A DNA stretch of 64,000 nt from Nostoc sp. GT001 (GTDB lineage: Bacteria; Cyanobacteriota; Cyanobacteriia; Cyanobacteriales; Nostocaceae): the NCBI RefSeq assembly GCF_030382115.1, contig NZ_JAUDRJ010000003.1, forward strand, positions 6,639,771 through 6,703,770, read 5' to 3'. Made by a program: the position numbers and the translations under genes. Below are positions 1 to 9,346 of this stretch, one piece after another (positions within the stretch are counted from its first letter, which is position 1; each line of letters starts with the position of its first letter). Below the pieces are notes generated by a model that did not search any database, was not told the DNA's origin, and saw only the letters and a list, made by a program, of their open reading frames with translations.

Positions 1-377
1 ATCCATAAGATACAAGTAAGTCGGTGTTAAAAATTAACATACATGCCAAAACATCAAATCAACGAACGGCTTATAAATTCGTCATTACAACCTTTTTACA
101 AAACTAAATATACCAGTTATTTGTCATGCCAACTGACTTAGCTTGTTTATTTATAATTGGTCTATTTCTAGCAAGAAAACTATACTAAATTAAGCTAATA
201 ATTTATTTTGATTACAAAAAAATAGATATCAAAATTTTATAATTAATCTTTATCTATCCTGATTAATTATTAATGATTACTCAATAGATAATCTTAAATT
301 TTATTTTACAAGCATTTTTAAATGTTCTATAATGGCGAAATCAGAGTATTATTTACATAAGTCAGAGTGACATAATT
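1..377. other. AT-rich intergenic region upstream of STAS gene
   Basis: No convincing ORF, tRNA or palindromic element is seen here. The stretch is very AT-rich and presumably carries the promoter and leader of the STAS gene at 378. Several TATAAT-like hexamers occur but none can be singled out. Confidence 0.4.
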
Positions 378-704
378 ATGAGAGAACAAGTAAAAGTTAT
401 TAAACTCAGTGGTAATTTGAATGCCACAACTTCACAAGACTTTCGACAAAATATCACTGATATTCTAGAAACTGGTGCAAAAATTGTGTTAGTTGATTTT
501 AAAGATGTAACGTTTATGGATAGTTCGGGTTTGGGAGCTTTAGTATTAGCTTTCAAAACCTTGCGAGCAGCAGATACTAAGCTTGTTCTCTGCTCAATTA
601 ATGAGCAAGTCAGGATATTATTTGAACTGACTAATATGGATAAAGTCTTTGAAATATTTCCCAGTCAAGATGCCTTTAATCAGGTTTTAGTCTCTAATAC
701 GTAA
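378..704 (+). CDS. STAS-domain anti-sigma factor antagonist (SpoIIAA/RsbV-like)
   Basis: A single STAS domain fills the 108-residue protein. The segment VDFKDVTFMDSSGLGALV (about residues 39-56) holds the conserved DSSGLG loop whose serine is the usual phosphorylation site in partner-switching antagonists. Such proteins bind an anti-sigma kinase or a regulatory partner when dephosphorylated. The gene ends one base before the stop of the convergent REC-PP2C gene (705-1841), and PP2C phosphatases of that type typically dephosphorylate STAS proteins, so the two are plausible partners. No switch kinase is visible next to them. The length is typical of the family. Confidence 0.9.
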   Translation: MREQVKVIKLSGNLNATTSQDFRQNITDILETGAKIVLVDFKDVTFMDSSGLGALVLAFKTLRAADTKLVLCSINEQVRILFELTNMDKVFEIFPSQDAFNQVLVSNT

Positions 705-1841
705 TTAATCAAACTTCATTTGCAAAATAGATAAATCATCATCAAAAGCATCTTTGGAGTTCAGAGCAATTAAATAACTGAGTACGCGATCGAGTTGGCT
801 ATCAACAGGATATTGTAAGCTAACCAGTAGCTGAATAAAAGCATCCAAACTCCAAAGTGTGCCATCTGATTTAGTTATTTCATAAGCGCCATCACTAAAA
901 ATATAAAGGGTACTGAATTTTTCAATATTGCAAAACCCATCAACATATTTTGCCTCTGGAAACATGCCAACTGGCATACCAGGGGTTTTTAGGAGTTTAA
1001 CTTCAGACTTTCTTGGAGATGTGCCAGTTACTAAAACTGCTGGTGGATGACCTGCGCTAGCATAAATTAACTGGCGGTTGATTCGATTGTAAACTCCGTA
1101 CCAAATCGTAAAGTATTTATCATTTTGATAATTCATCGGAAAAGTGTCATTTAAAGCCTTCAATACATCACTAGGTTGATAGTAATTAAGACCTTTGAGC
1201 GCACGAGAACGCAGCAGATTTAGTACTGAAACAGAGGGAAGAGTAGCTTTGAGTCCATGTCCGGCGGTATCGAGTAAGTAAATTGCCAGATAGTCATCAT
1301 CGAGCCAATAGTAATCGAAACAGTCACCACCGAGTTGTCGTGAAGGAATGAATCGGAAATTTATATTGAAGGGTTCGGTCATGGAAAAAGGTAGCAGCGA
1401 TCGCACATATTCTGCTGCTTCTGACATTTCTGATTCTAGAAGCAACTTTTGAGCCTGCAAATCTCTACTCAACTGATGCAGGCGTAATCCCGCTCTTACG
1501 CGTGCTTGTAATTCATTATGCTCAATAGGTTTAGAGATAAAATCATCAGCACCAGCATCTAAACCTTTGACACAATCGGCAACGGAATCTAAGGATGTTA
1601 ATAAAATAAAGAATGTGGTGAAAAATTTGGGGTCTGTCTTAATGCGGTGGCAAACTTCTAGTCCAGTCAACCCCGGCATGATCCAATCACAAATAATCAG
1701 TGCTGGACGATAAACTAGTGCCTTTTCTATTCCTTCCTCGCCGCTACTGGCAGTAACGACCTCATAACCCTGTTTTTCCAACATCCTTTTCAGGAGTATT
1801 TTTATTGAATGGTCATCATCAATTATTAGTATTTGAAACAT
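705..1841 (-). CDS. Response regulator with PP2C-type (SpoIIE/RsbU) phosphatase output
   Basis: Residues 1-120 form a receiver domain: acidic pocket IIDDDH, phosphoacceptor Asp near residue 52 in ICDWIMPG, and the SKP lysine near 104. A short coiled linker (125-145) leads to a PP2C SpoIIE domain with metal-binding motifs GGDCFDYYWL, DTAGHG and the C-terminal FDDDLSIL. It should dephosphorylate a serine on a STAS antagonist in response to phosphorelay input. The convergent STAS gene at 378-704 is the obvious candidate substrate. The histidine kinase feeding it is not adjacent; the kinase at 60.9 kb is far away and there is no evidence linking them. Confidence 0.9.
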   Translation of the reverse strand: MFQILIIDDDHSIKILLKRMLEKQGYEVVTASSGEEGIEKALVYRPALIICDWIMPGLTGLEVCHRIKTDPKFFTTFFILLTSLDSVADCVKGLDAGADDFISKPIEHNELQARVRAGLRLHQLSRDLQAQKLLLESEMSEAAEYVRSLLPFSMTEPFNINFRFIPSRQLGGDCFDYYWLDDDYLAIYLLDTAGHGLKATLPSVSVLNLLRSRALKGLNYYQPSDVLKALNDTFPMNYQNDKYFTIWYGVYNRINRQLIYASAGHPPAVLVTGTSPRKSEVKLLKTPGMPVGMFPEAKYVDGFCNIEKFSTLYIFSDGAYEITKSDGTLWSLDAFIQLLVSLQYPVDSQLDRVLSYLIALNSKDAFDDDLSILQMKFD

Positions 1842-2188
1842 ATAAATTTTTTGAAAACACTCATTAATAATTTTTTGTCAAACTAGAAAATAAAAATATG
1901 ATATGAGCTAATAAGCTAGTAGTATCAATACAGAGATGCTATAGCGCTTATCGTACCCTGCGGGTACTCCTTGACGCTAGCGCAAATAGAGAACTCGTTA
2001 AGTAGCCGCTACGCGTCTATGTATGCAATAGACTTTGACCCCTCTCTCTTTTTAAGAGAGAGTACGCTACCTTGTAGCAACAGGCGTAAGGAGTTGAGGG
2101 TTTGGTCTTTATTAGACTCAAATGAGAAGCACTATAACTCATTTCTATTTACTCAGAGAATTTACGACTGTTTAACAGTCATAAAATA
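1842..2188. repeat. Intergenic palindromic repeat sequence
   Basis: This gap carries Nostoc-type palindromic fragments (a GTACCCTGCGGGTAC palindrome near 1952-1966 and CGCTACGCG-type words) and a small hairpin around 2042-2062 (CTCTCTC, T-rich loop, GAGAGAG). An open frame starting at 1971 runs into the antisense of the DUF1350 gene and looks like a repeat-derived shadow, so no gene is called. Confidence 0.5.
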
Positions 2189-2956
2189 TTATGGCGCTCC
2201 TAAAGGATTTAGCCATAAAAGAATGTTGCTTTTTAACTGGTTTAAGTCGCGGTATGCTTCTTGCTTGAACCATTGTCCTAAAGCATCAAAGGGGGTAAAA
2301 GATGTTCCCGTTTGCCATTTAATATCTTGACCTAAAGGTGTTGTATGATTTCCTGGTAAAGTTTGCGCTGTCACCATCTCATCAAAACGTTCTTGTAAGA
2401 TTTTGGTTAAAGCTGCCGATTGATCGATGGTGTCATTACTAAATTTTATTAATAAATTGCGTCGGATATTGTAACGTTCTTGGACAAGTTTGTTAGTTTC
2501 CAACGGCGATGGGGTAAACTCGATTGCAAAAGTAGAATTGAATTGTTCTACTAGAGGGATAGCTTCTTTAGCGGCGTAGTTGTTGAAGGATATTAAAATA
2601 TTGCCTGCACGTTCTACTTTAAAAAGGCTACCAATCAGCAAGTGGAGTTTACAGCCCATACTGTGTCCAACACCGTAGATGGGAAAGTAAAGCTTGCGTA
2701 ATGCTCCAGAATCATGCAATCGTTCGAGGGTGCGCTCAAAGTTTAATAGCACAGATTTTGCGATCGCAGCATGATCCAGTGTATTAACAAAAGGCGTAGC
2801 AATTACAACATAGCCTTTACTTGCCAGTTGTTCGAGTAACCAGCGATAAGTGATGTGCGGTGCAGTGGCGACAAATGCACCTCCTAAAAAATGAACGATA
2901 CCTATGGGATTTCGGGGAATGATTACCCAGTTCCCTCTAATTTCTTTCCAGTCCAT
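2189..2956 (-). CDS. DUF1350 family alpha/beta-hydrolase-like protein
   Basis: A 255-residue protein resembling the cyanobacterial and plastid DUF1350 family. It opens with MDWKEIRGNWVIIPR followed by a GIVHFLGGAFVATAPHITYR segment. A nucleophile-elbow-like motif, GVGHSMGCKLHLL, lies near residue 96 (Ser of GHSMG), so an alpha/beta-hydrolase fold is likely. The substrate is unknown. No operon partner is evident; the upstream side (2957-3385) is repeat-rich. Function is inferred only from family resemblance. Confidence 0.8.
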   Translation of the reverse strand: MDWKEIRGNWVIIPRNPIGIVHFLGGAFVATAPHITYRWLLEQLASKGYVVIATPFVNTLDHAAIAKSVLLNFERTLERLHDSGALRKLYFPIYGVGHSMGCKLHLLIGSLFKVERAGNILISFNNYAAKEAIPLVEQFNSTFAIEFTPSPLETNKLVQERYNIRRNLLIKFSNDTIDQSAALTKILQERFDEMVTAQTLPGNHTTPLGQDIKWQTGTSFTPFDALGQWFKQEAYRDLNQLKSNILLWLNPLGAP

Positions 2957-3385
2957 ACGGATAAGCGGCTTTACGATTATTCTTTATGTTAGACCGGGGA
3001 TTGCAACCGTGGGAAAGATTATGGAAAAGCCATTGATAATCTCTGGCGAGTAGGTTGGAAACCAACCCACCCAGCAGCGTCTATGGATTTATCAGAAGCA
3101 CCTACGCTTTCTCCAACTCTTTCTAAATCCCATTACAAAACTTAATTACGTTAGCGAGTCCGCGTACTCTTACAGAGAAGCAAGCTACGCTTTTATCGTC
3201 TCGTAGAGAGCGTCATTACGAATTACGAACTTGTACTGAGCGTCTTGCCCTGAGTTTCGACTACGCTCAACTACCGCGTTCGCGTAGCGTCTCGCAGAGA
3301 AGCCGTAAAGCCTGCGGCATAGCTACGCTTCGGGCGCAGCCTCTCGTAGAGAAGGGAGCCGAAGTATTACGAATTACGAATTATC
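2957..3385. repeat. Cluster of palindromic repeats (no gene)
   Basis: The stretch is built from words such as TTCGCGTAGCGTCTC, GCTACGCTT and CTCTCGTAGAGAAGGG, with near-duplicate ATTACGAATTACGAA tracts at about 3214 and 3366. These are typical multicopy palindromic repeats of Nostocales intergenic DNA. No start codon with a supported frame is seen. Confidence 0.6.
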
Positions 3386-4105
3386 TTAACGTTGAGTCTG
3401 TAATCTTTTCATTTCGTATTGCACATCTAATGCAATTTGTAATGCTTCATTGAGTAACCTTCCATGCTCAGTAGCCTCCTCTGTTACTTGCATAGCTGTT
3501 AAAGTTGCTAAATTGTTGACAAATAGTTCTGTATTACTCAAGATAAAATTCTTATTCTCTCTCAAAATCTTTTCTGTCTTTAAAGCGCGAACTAAATCAG
3601 CTTTTGTGAGTTTAAGTGCCTCAATTACATCCTCTCTTTCCTTTATAATCACTTCTGGATTACCAGCTTCTTCTATTTGGTCATTGATATCTATAACTTT
3701 AATAACAGTATTATATCTATTAACCTCATTTAACAGGATTTGCAGGGATTTTGTCATATTAGCTTTAACAAGCTTACTTCTAGTTTTCCAGATAAAATAT
3801 AAGATGCTTTGCGTCAAACCACCAACCCACAGACCTAAGACAATTAATAATATCCAAGATGGAATTGTTATCCACGTAACAAATATTTTAATAATTATAT
3901 CAAATAAAATATAGACAAAAACAAATGTAGAAAATCCAATAAACACTACAGTTGCTCCTTCAGAGCTTTTAAGTTTTTGCATATATATATTGGCTAATCT
4001 CTTGAGAGGATTTGTAATGATTAAAAGTTCCCCATTGACAGGTAAATTAGTCAGCTTTTGCAGATCGTTCTGACTAATTTCCAAGCCCTGTAAATCATCC
4101 CGCAC
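3386..4105 (-). CDS. Hypothetical membrane protein with C-terminal coiled coil
   Basis: A 239-residue protein that I do not recognise. Two hydrophobic helices (about residues 50-75 and 80-105) form a hairpin; the rest is charged and probably helical, rich in Glu, Lys and Leu, suggesting a cytoplasmic coiled coil. The chosen start is GTG at 4105, preceded by an AAGGG about nine bases upstream; no in-frame ATG lies between it and the upstream stop. Neighbours give no functional hint. Confidence 0.6.
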   Translation of the reverse strand: MRDDLQGLEISQNDLQKLTNLPVNGELLIITNPLKRLANIYMQKLKSSEGATVVFIGFSTFVFVYILFDIIIKIFVTWITIPSWILLIVLGLWVGGLTQSILYFIWKTRSKLVKANMTKSLQILLNEVNRYNTVIKVIDINDQIEEAGNPEVIIKEREDVIEALKLTKADLVRALKTEKILRENKNFILSNTELFVNNLATLTAMQVTEEATEHGRLLNEALQIALDVQYEMKRLQTQR

Positions 4106-4198
4106 AGCTTTTAAACCCTTGCCAGAATAGTTATTTAATCTAATATAGCAATCAAATTTCTAGAATGCTGGCATTTTGTCTAAACTTTTTCGTGCAAG

Positions 4199-4540
4199 TT
4201 AATACTTGTAAGCGATGTCAAGATTTTTGTACAATATAATACTACGGCATTTTTCACAGTAAAGTGGACGCACACCAAAGGTTTCTCGTTGTGTGGGTTG
4301 TTCACACTGCTTGCATACGAATAAATGTGCTGCACCTTGAATTGATTTTGGTTCTAGCTGTACGGGGATAATAATATGTGTACAAGCGGCTAGAGCCATT
4401 AAAGGTAAAGGGCCAAGGGTTGCTGGGCAATCAAAAATAACTACGTCGTGTGCTAGTGGATAATCTGTTAAACAGTCGGCTAAAAGGTAGGCTCCTCTTT
4501 TGTGTAGGACAAGTTCATCTGCTGTTTGGGTTAATACCAT
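4199..4540 (-). pseudogene. ParA-like ATPase remnant with a CxxC tail
   Basis: The middle reads [20 protein letters not shown] then [17 protein letters not shown], matching the Walker B and following region of ParA/Soj ATPases. The P-loop half is absent, so the 113-residue product is less than half the usual length. After this the sequence turns into a short segment with two CxxC pairs (CKQC, CEKC), resembling a zinc ribbon not normally part of ParA. It may be a decayed ParA joined to foreign sequence, or a small expressed zinc protein. No ParB partner is visible. Confidence 0.45.
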
Positions 4541-4857
4541 TGCAATCAGTTAGGAAAACATCAGATTAAGCAATACTGAATTAGAGAATTCAAAACTCAA
4601 ATAATAAGTAATACTTTTGACAGGCTAAAGGCAAAAATTGCAAGATTCGACAACGAGAATTAGTTAAGTTCAAAATCCTTCGCCATCCTTGTGCAATCAT
4701 CAAGTGAATCCCCTGAAAGCATTGAAATATCCTTTCGCATTGTGGGGGATTGCATGTCTTTGTTAAGTTGATTTTTTACTGTAGCTTTTTGGGCTTTCCT
4801 GTCCGTCGAACTCACATTTTTGGCGGGCGATCGCCAAAGTTTTTGGTCTACCGATAT
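4541..4857. other. Intergenic region downstream of lanM
   Basis: No gene is supported. Near 4784-4817 it contains a GGGCTTTCCTGTCCGTCGAACTC-type segment that recurs almost unchanged at about 53005-53038, so it is a dispersed repeat. A palindrome around a HIP1 core (TGGCGGGCGATCGCCA, about 4821-4836) follows. The terminator of lanM could lie here, but no clean U-tract hairpin was found. Confidence 0.4.
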
Positions 4858-7800
4858 TTATTCCCATAACAGTACAGATGGCAACATCTCTGGGTATGTC
4901 AGCCGTAACATTTGGTAGCCAATCCCTGCTGTCCCCTGGAAAAAACCGGGATTAAACAAAGAGTTTGGTAAGTTGTTAAACAGATGATATGTAACTACTC
5001 TATCGGGTTGAGCCACTACCCAAGCAGCCTGCTTTTGGGCAATTTCTCGCAAATGGGGACGGAATAGTTTTTGGGCTGCTACCAACAACACCTCTATACG
5101 ACCAAAATTACCACAGCAGAGATGGTCTAAACCCTGTAAGCCATACTTCAGAGTTGTCTGCAATGCAACTTCCACATCTTGAAGTATTTCATCCGTTTGG
5201 TAAATTGACAAACCGCCCAAACGTGACAAAGCAATACCAGGAGCGCCATGACACCAACTAACCAGAAACCTAGATTGGCATAGCCCATCAGAAATATCGC
5301 GCAAGTCTGGCCAATTGGCGGCGGTGGTTGAGAAAACACTGCATTCGTAAGCAATTCCCTCCTGAGCCGCTTGTAAATAGGCTTGGTCTTCGGTGACAGC
5401 ATAGAGCCGTAACAAAGCATAAGCAATACCACCCGCCCCATGCGAGAAACCTGTTAATGGCTTTTGGGCTATATTTTTCCAAGCTCTAGGCTGTTCTTGT
5501 TCGCTGACGCGATGCGAAAGTAAATGTTGACCGCAGTTAATAGCTTGCTCTAAAACCTTTGTTTCACCTGTTGCTTGATAAAGTGTTAATAACCCTAAAA
5601 TTGCTCCCACTGCTCCCCCAATTACGTCTAACTGTTGGTCAGCAGCGATTAATTCTGGTGTAATTAACTGAGCAGCTAGCCGCGCATCTTCGATGAGTGC
5701 TGTATTTGATAAAAATTGGCTGATTTTAACTAGAGAATAAATCATAGAGCCAATTCCTGTTGCTCCGCCGATGCCAATTCGGCGAGCAAATTTTTGCGCG
5801 AATAAATTGTTGGATGTCTGCAATACTGTCTGCAAAGATTGTAGGGCATTCAAAGCTAAATTGCCCCACTGGGCATTACCTGTGACACGAGCAAGAGCCG
5901 CCAGAAATAAAGCGACACCACAACTACCATCGTAGAGACTATAACCCAAAGGCTGGAATTGGAACCGTTCAGCATTAGGAACATAGCTAAAGCCAATCCA
6001 GTTGACATTGCCAGCAGAATCATACAAAGACCTAGCTTGGATTTCCTCAGCAATGGCTTCAGCTTGCTGGAGGAGTTGAGAAGAAGTTAAAGGAACAGTT
6101 TTGGAGAAATCAGTAGTTTTTAAAGAGTTAGAATTTGGTGGTTCTTCAGCAACAATATTTTGTCCCACTCTGGCATAAAAAGAGCCTTGAATAATCCCTA
6201 TTTGGCTAACTAAATCTGTTTCGTTGAGGTTTTGTAACCGCTTGAGAAATTGGTTGTAACTTGGTTGTTTAAAATATTTTTCTATCGGTTGCTTTAGCCC
6301 AACAGTTAGAGCATCACTACTGCAAGATGTCCCAAAGTAGGGAATATCTAACTGCTCTAAGGATTGGAGTTCCGATCGCAAAATTGCCCAAGCCTGTGGT
6401 TTTTGCCCAGATGTCAGACAAGTTTGACAAAGGATATCCAATTCAATACTACGCGCAATTCCATAACGCAGAAATTCTGGTGTCAGCGTTTTTTCTAAAA
6501 GGATGTGATAAAAATTGGTAGGGCGGAAAATAAACCGTACCTGTTGTGCTTGTAGCGCTGTGACAAAATCATCATTTGCCAGGAGTGTTGATCGGCGATC
6601 GCTCAAAAAATGATACATTTGCCTAAACCCCACGACTATCTCCTCCAGATAGTCGTTAGGTGAGAGCGCAACCCCATGCAACATCGGCACATTTGCCTGG
6701 ACAGGTAATTTCACTTCTTCATATACCAAATGCATTTCGTCAGTATTGACGGCTTTCCAGCGTGGCATTCGCCAAGGTGCTTGCTGGGAGTTAACACTAC
6801 CTATAGCGCTGACATCGTAGGCAACTCGTTTGTCTGGGCTAAAGTCCCAACGGGGCAAAAGTCCAGTTCGCAGCACGGAATCCTGGAAGTGTTGCTCAAT
6901 TTCACTCATTTCTTCTATAGCTTGCACAGAACCTTCTATCGGGTTGGTTTGAGGGTGTAATAGAGTTTCTGCGTCAATCAGCACCGGATCTTCGCCGCAA
7001 GCAATTAAATTCTCGTAATGACAGTCATTCCCCCCCAGAACATACAACACGCACAACAGCATTCCAGCTCGCTGATAAAATCGCTGTGCTGCTGCTTCAT
7101 CCTGACATGGCAATTGTTCTATATAATCAAAAACCCAACCATAGGTATGGCGATCGAGGACTTTAATGACTTTGAAAATTAAAGGTGCATCGTGCTGATT
7201 ACACCAATTTAATAACTGGTTATAAATAACTTCTAAACCTAAATTTTTGGGTTTATAAACTAGTTTTTTCCCAGATGTAAAAGTTAGAATTAAGACAGAA
7301 CGACCGCGATTATGCACATCTGAAAGCGAACCAGCAATAGCTGTCACCTTTCCTAAAGTAACTTCTGCAACATCTAAAATCTTCTCAATTTCAGAACGAT
7401 CGGCTTGCAAACGTTGCAGAAATTCTGCTGTTGCTTCCACCCAAAAATCAACAGTTATTGCGATTAACCTACCTAAAACAGCATACTTTTTAAAAAAAGC
7501 TAACAACCCATCTTTTAATAGATCATCGACAAAATCAAGATAATATTTTTTAGTAGGACTGCCTAATATTCCCTCTGCTGATAATTTTAATTTCTCTAAC
7601 ATTAAGTTGAGTAAACTATAATTATAGGGACGGAAGTTAGTAAATTCCAATTGAAAGGTTTTGGCGCTAAGATTGACCAATTTTTGTAGTAAGCTATGCT
7701 CTAATTGTAGGTAAGCTGCTTCGGAAAGCAAATTTAAAGGTAAACAGTCTGAGGATAGCGACATCGAACCCAAAAAAGTTAGTAATTTTTGCCGCCCTAC

Positions 7801-8187
7801 TAAGACAGCAGGTAATAATATATCTGCAAAAGGTAACAGCTTTTCACCTTCTATTGGTAATTTGCAGGTTTCGGAAGTTACTTCATTTAAATGAAATTTG
7901 GCAGAAGTTTCAATAACCTCTTTCAAAGTTTCTGCCCAGATTGGTAGCGGCTCTGATTCTGCTAGAGGTACACTCAATAGTACCGAACGAACTGTATTAA
8001 TATCTAATCCATCCCATTGCAGACGCTTGTAGAATTTTTCCCAATTACCTTGAGCAACAACTTCACACCAATGCTTAATGAACTCATCATTAGTTTCTTG
8101 TTTATTAATTGAGTTTGTCCTTTTACTAAGGCATTCTGATAAAGAATTTGCCTGGGAAATAATTTGTAATAAATCATCATTAATCAT
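4858..8187 (-). CDS. lanM: Class II lanthipeptide synthetase LanM (CCG zinc-ligand type)
   Basis: A bifunctional enzyme that phosphorylates and dehydrates Ser/Thr in a precursor peptide and then cyclises with Cys. The N-terminal DUF4135 dehydratase has D290-x-H292 (phosphate elimination) and D388, H390, N393, D405 with E407. The last four have the same spacing (+2, +5, +17) as CylM D347/H349/N352/D364. An FRPTNFY segment supplies the later Arg/Thr pair. The C-terminal LanC-like domain has C979 (WCHG) and C1024-C1025 (CCG), the three-cysteine zinc site of ProcM-like enzymes instead of Cys-Cys-His. Start: ATG 8187, with AAGGA seven bases upstream, is preferred over the TTG at 8193. It is intact, unlike the NRPS upstream, which ends about 300 bp away on the same strand. 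Its probable substrate is the precursor at 25287. Confidence 0.93.
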   Translation of the reverse strand: MINDDLLQIISQANSLSECLSKRTNSINKQETNDEFIKHWCEVVAQGNWEKFYKRLQWDGLDINTVRSVLLSVPLAESEPLPIWAETLKEVIETSAKFHLNEVTSETCKLPIEGEKLLPFADILLPAVLVGRQKLLTFLGSMSLSSDCLPLNLLSEAAYLQLEHSLLQKLVNLSAKTFQLEFTNFRPYNYSLLNLMLEKLKLSAEGILGSPTKKYYLDFVDDLLKDGLLAFFKKYAVLGRLIAITVDFWVEATAEFLQRLQADRSEIEKILDVAEVTLGKVTAIAGSLSDVHNRGRSVLILTFTSGKKLVYKPKNLGLEVIYNQLLNWCNQHDAPLIFKVIKVLDRHTYGWVFDYIEQLPCQDEAAAQRFYQRAGMLLCVLYVLGGNDCHYENLIACGEDPVLIDAETLLHPQTNPIEGSVQAIEEMSEIEQHFQDSVLRTGLLPRWDFSPDKRVAYDVSAIGSVNSQQAPWRMPRWKAVNTDEMHLVYEEVKLPVQANVPMLHGVALSPNDYLEEIVVGFRQMYHFLSDRRSTLLANDDFVTALQAQQVRFIFRPTNFYHILLEKTLTPEFLRYGIARSIELDILCQTCLTSGQKPQAWAILRSELQSLEQLDIPYFGTSCSSDALTVGLKQPIEKYFKQPSYNQFLKRLQNLNETDLVSQIGIIQGSFYARVGQNIVAEEPPNSNSLKTTDFSKTVPLTSSQLLQQAEAIAEEIQARSLYDSAGNVNWIGFSYVPNAERFQFQPLGYSLYDGSCGVALFLAALARVTGNAQWGNLALNALQSLQTVLQTSNNLFAQKFARRIGIGGATGIGSMIYSLVKISQFLSNTALIEDARLAAQLITPELIAADQQLDVIGGAVGAILGLLTLYQATGETKVLEQAINCGQHLLSHRVSEQEQPRAWKNIAQKPLTGFSHGAGGIAYALLRLYAVTEDQAYLQAAQEGIAYECSVFSTTAANWPDLRDISDGLCQSRFLVSWCHGAPGIALSRLGGLSIYQTDEILQDVEVALQTTLKYGLQGLDHLCCGNFGRIEVLLVAAQKLFRPHLREIAQKQAAWVVAQPDRVVTYHLFNNLPNSLFNPGFFQGTAGIGYQMLRLTYPEMLPSVLLWE

Positions 8188-8490
8188 TGACAAATCCTTG
8201 TATAAAAAAACTACTTATGGGACTTCCAAATAAAAAAATACTCAAAAAAGTGGCGAAAAAACTCTCTCCTCCCTATTCCTTCCTCTGTGTTCTCTGTGTC
8301 TCTGCGGTTCGTTTATTTGATATATGTAGAACTCATACAAAACTCTGTGGATACTCTGTCGGAAAACTTGTAGAGTAGCCCCTTCTCTACGTTCCCTGCG
8401 GGACGCTGACGCGAATGTGCAGCGTGTCGTAGACAGACGCATATTCGTAACTTGCTTCAACTTACGAATATGCGTCTACATGAATTGCCC
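8188..8490. repeat. Intergenic repeat region with perfect 16-bp stem-loop
   Basis: Between the TE fragment and lanM. A perfect inverted repeat lies at 8435-8450 and 8462-8477 (AGACGCATATTCGTAA and its complement, 11-base loop). It has no U-tract, so it is more likely a mobile palindromic repeat than a strong terminator, though it could attenuate read-through into lanM. A TCTGTGTTCTCTGTGTC-type dispersed repeat lies near 8283-8300; related words occur near 42.35, 42.5 and 52.35 kb. Confidence 0.55.
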
Positions 8491-9346
8491 CTACTGAAAA
8501 TCAGGCTTTCGGCTATTGCTTATACAAGATTTCAACCGATCCGCTAGCACTCTAACATGAGGTTCAGCAAGCATTGTCACATGATCGCCCAGTACCTCAT
8601 AAATATCTATTGGTTCACTAGCCAATTCACCCCAACCCAAAGCAGGTTGACAAAAGCTCTCAGAAAACACCCCTCTAGAATCTTCAGCTACCATCTCAGA
8701 AGCTCGCAGGAGAGTAATTTTACCTGGATAAATCTGTGGTAAATAACTTACTAAAGCTTGATGACTCGCTTTTTGGACTTCCAAGATGTGGTGAATCATC
8801 TCATGGCCAGCATCTGGGGGGATGAGATCGGCCCGTCTCAATTTCTCTAAAAAATAGTTGAATTGTGCTTCGGGTTCTAACTGCTGGAGTTCTGTGTAGT
8901 CAACCGCCAGTTTTTTCTCAAAAAATCTTTCTAGCACTTGCGATCGCTTCACCATCCACCTCGCATCATCTATTGGTTCAATAACTCCCCTGTGAATTGG
9001 TGCTGGTGTATCCATAATCACAAGTAAGCCTATCTCTTGTCCTAGCTGTTGTAGCTGTTGAGCCATTTCAAAAGCTACAAGTCCGCCAAAGGAATGTCCA
9101 CCCAAAAAGTATGGGCCAGTCGGCTGAAAAGCTTGCAAGGCTTCGATATAATGAGCTGCCAAATCAGGAATATTGGTGTAAGGTTGTCGTTGTCCATCGA
9201 CTCCAGGGGCTTGTAGAGCGTAAAGCGGTTGATCTGGACTGAGATAGCGTCCCAAAGCCACGTATCCCAGAACATTACCCCCAATTGGATGGGCGCAGAA
9301 TAAAGGTGGTTTGGAACCTGTGGTTTGGATGCCAACTAAGGGAGAC
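8491..9346 (-). CDS. NRPS thioesterase domain (frameshifted 3' fragment)
   Basis: A type I TE domain that would release the finished peptide by hydrolysis or cyclisation. The frame begins with LESPLVGIQTTGSKPPLFC then HPIGGNVLGY, the classic start of an NRPS-terminal TE; the nucleophile serine lies in GGHSFGGLVAF and a catalytic His near GDHVTMLAEP. The domain is in another frame than the A-T part (9347-11602), whose frame stops exactly where this one should join. A single-base indel around 9347-9365 would restore one continuous C-A-T-TE gene. The first candidate start codon in this frame (GTG near 9261) would cut off the TE start, so independent translation is unlikely. Confidence 0.8.

Noticed and set aside
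1971..2330. 119-codon plus-strand frame.
   Set aside because: It starts in repeat DNA and ends antisense to the DUF1350 gene; no ribosome-binding site and no protein family resemblance.
2957..3385. Possible CRISPR-like array because of recurring words.
   Set aside because: The repeats are irregular palindromes without constant spacing or unique spacers, and no cas genes are near; they are dispersed Nostocales repeats.
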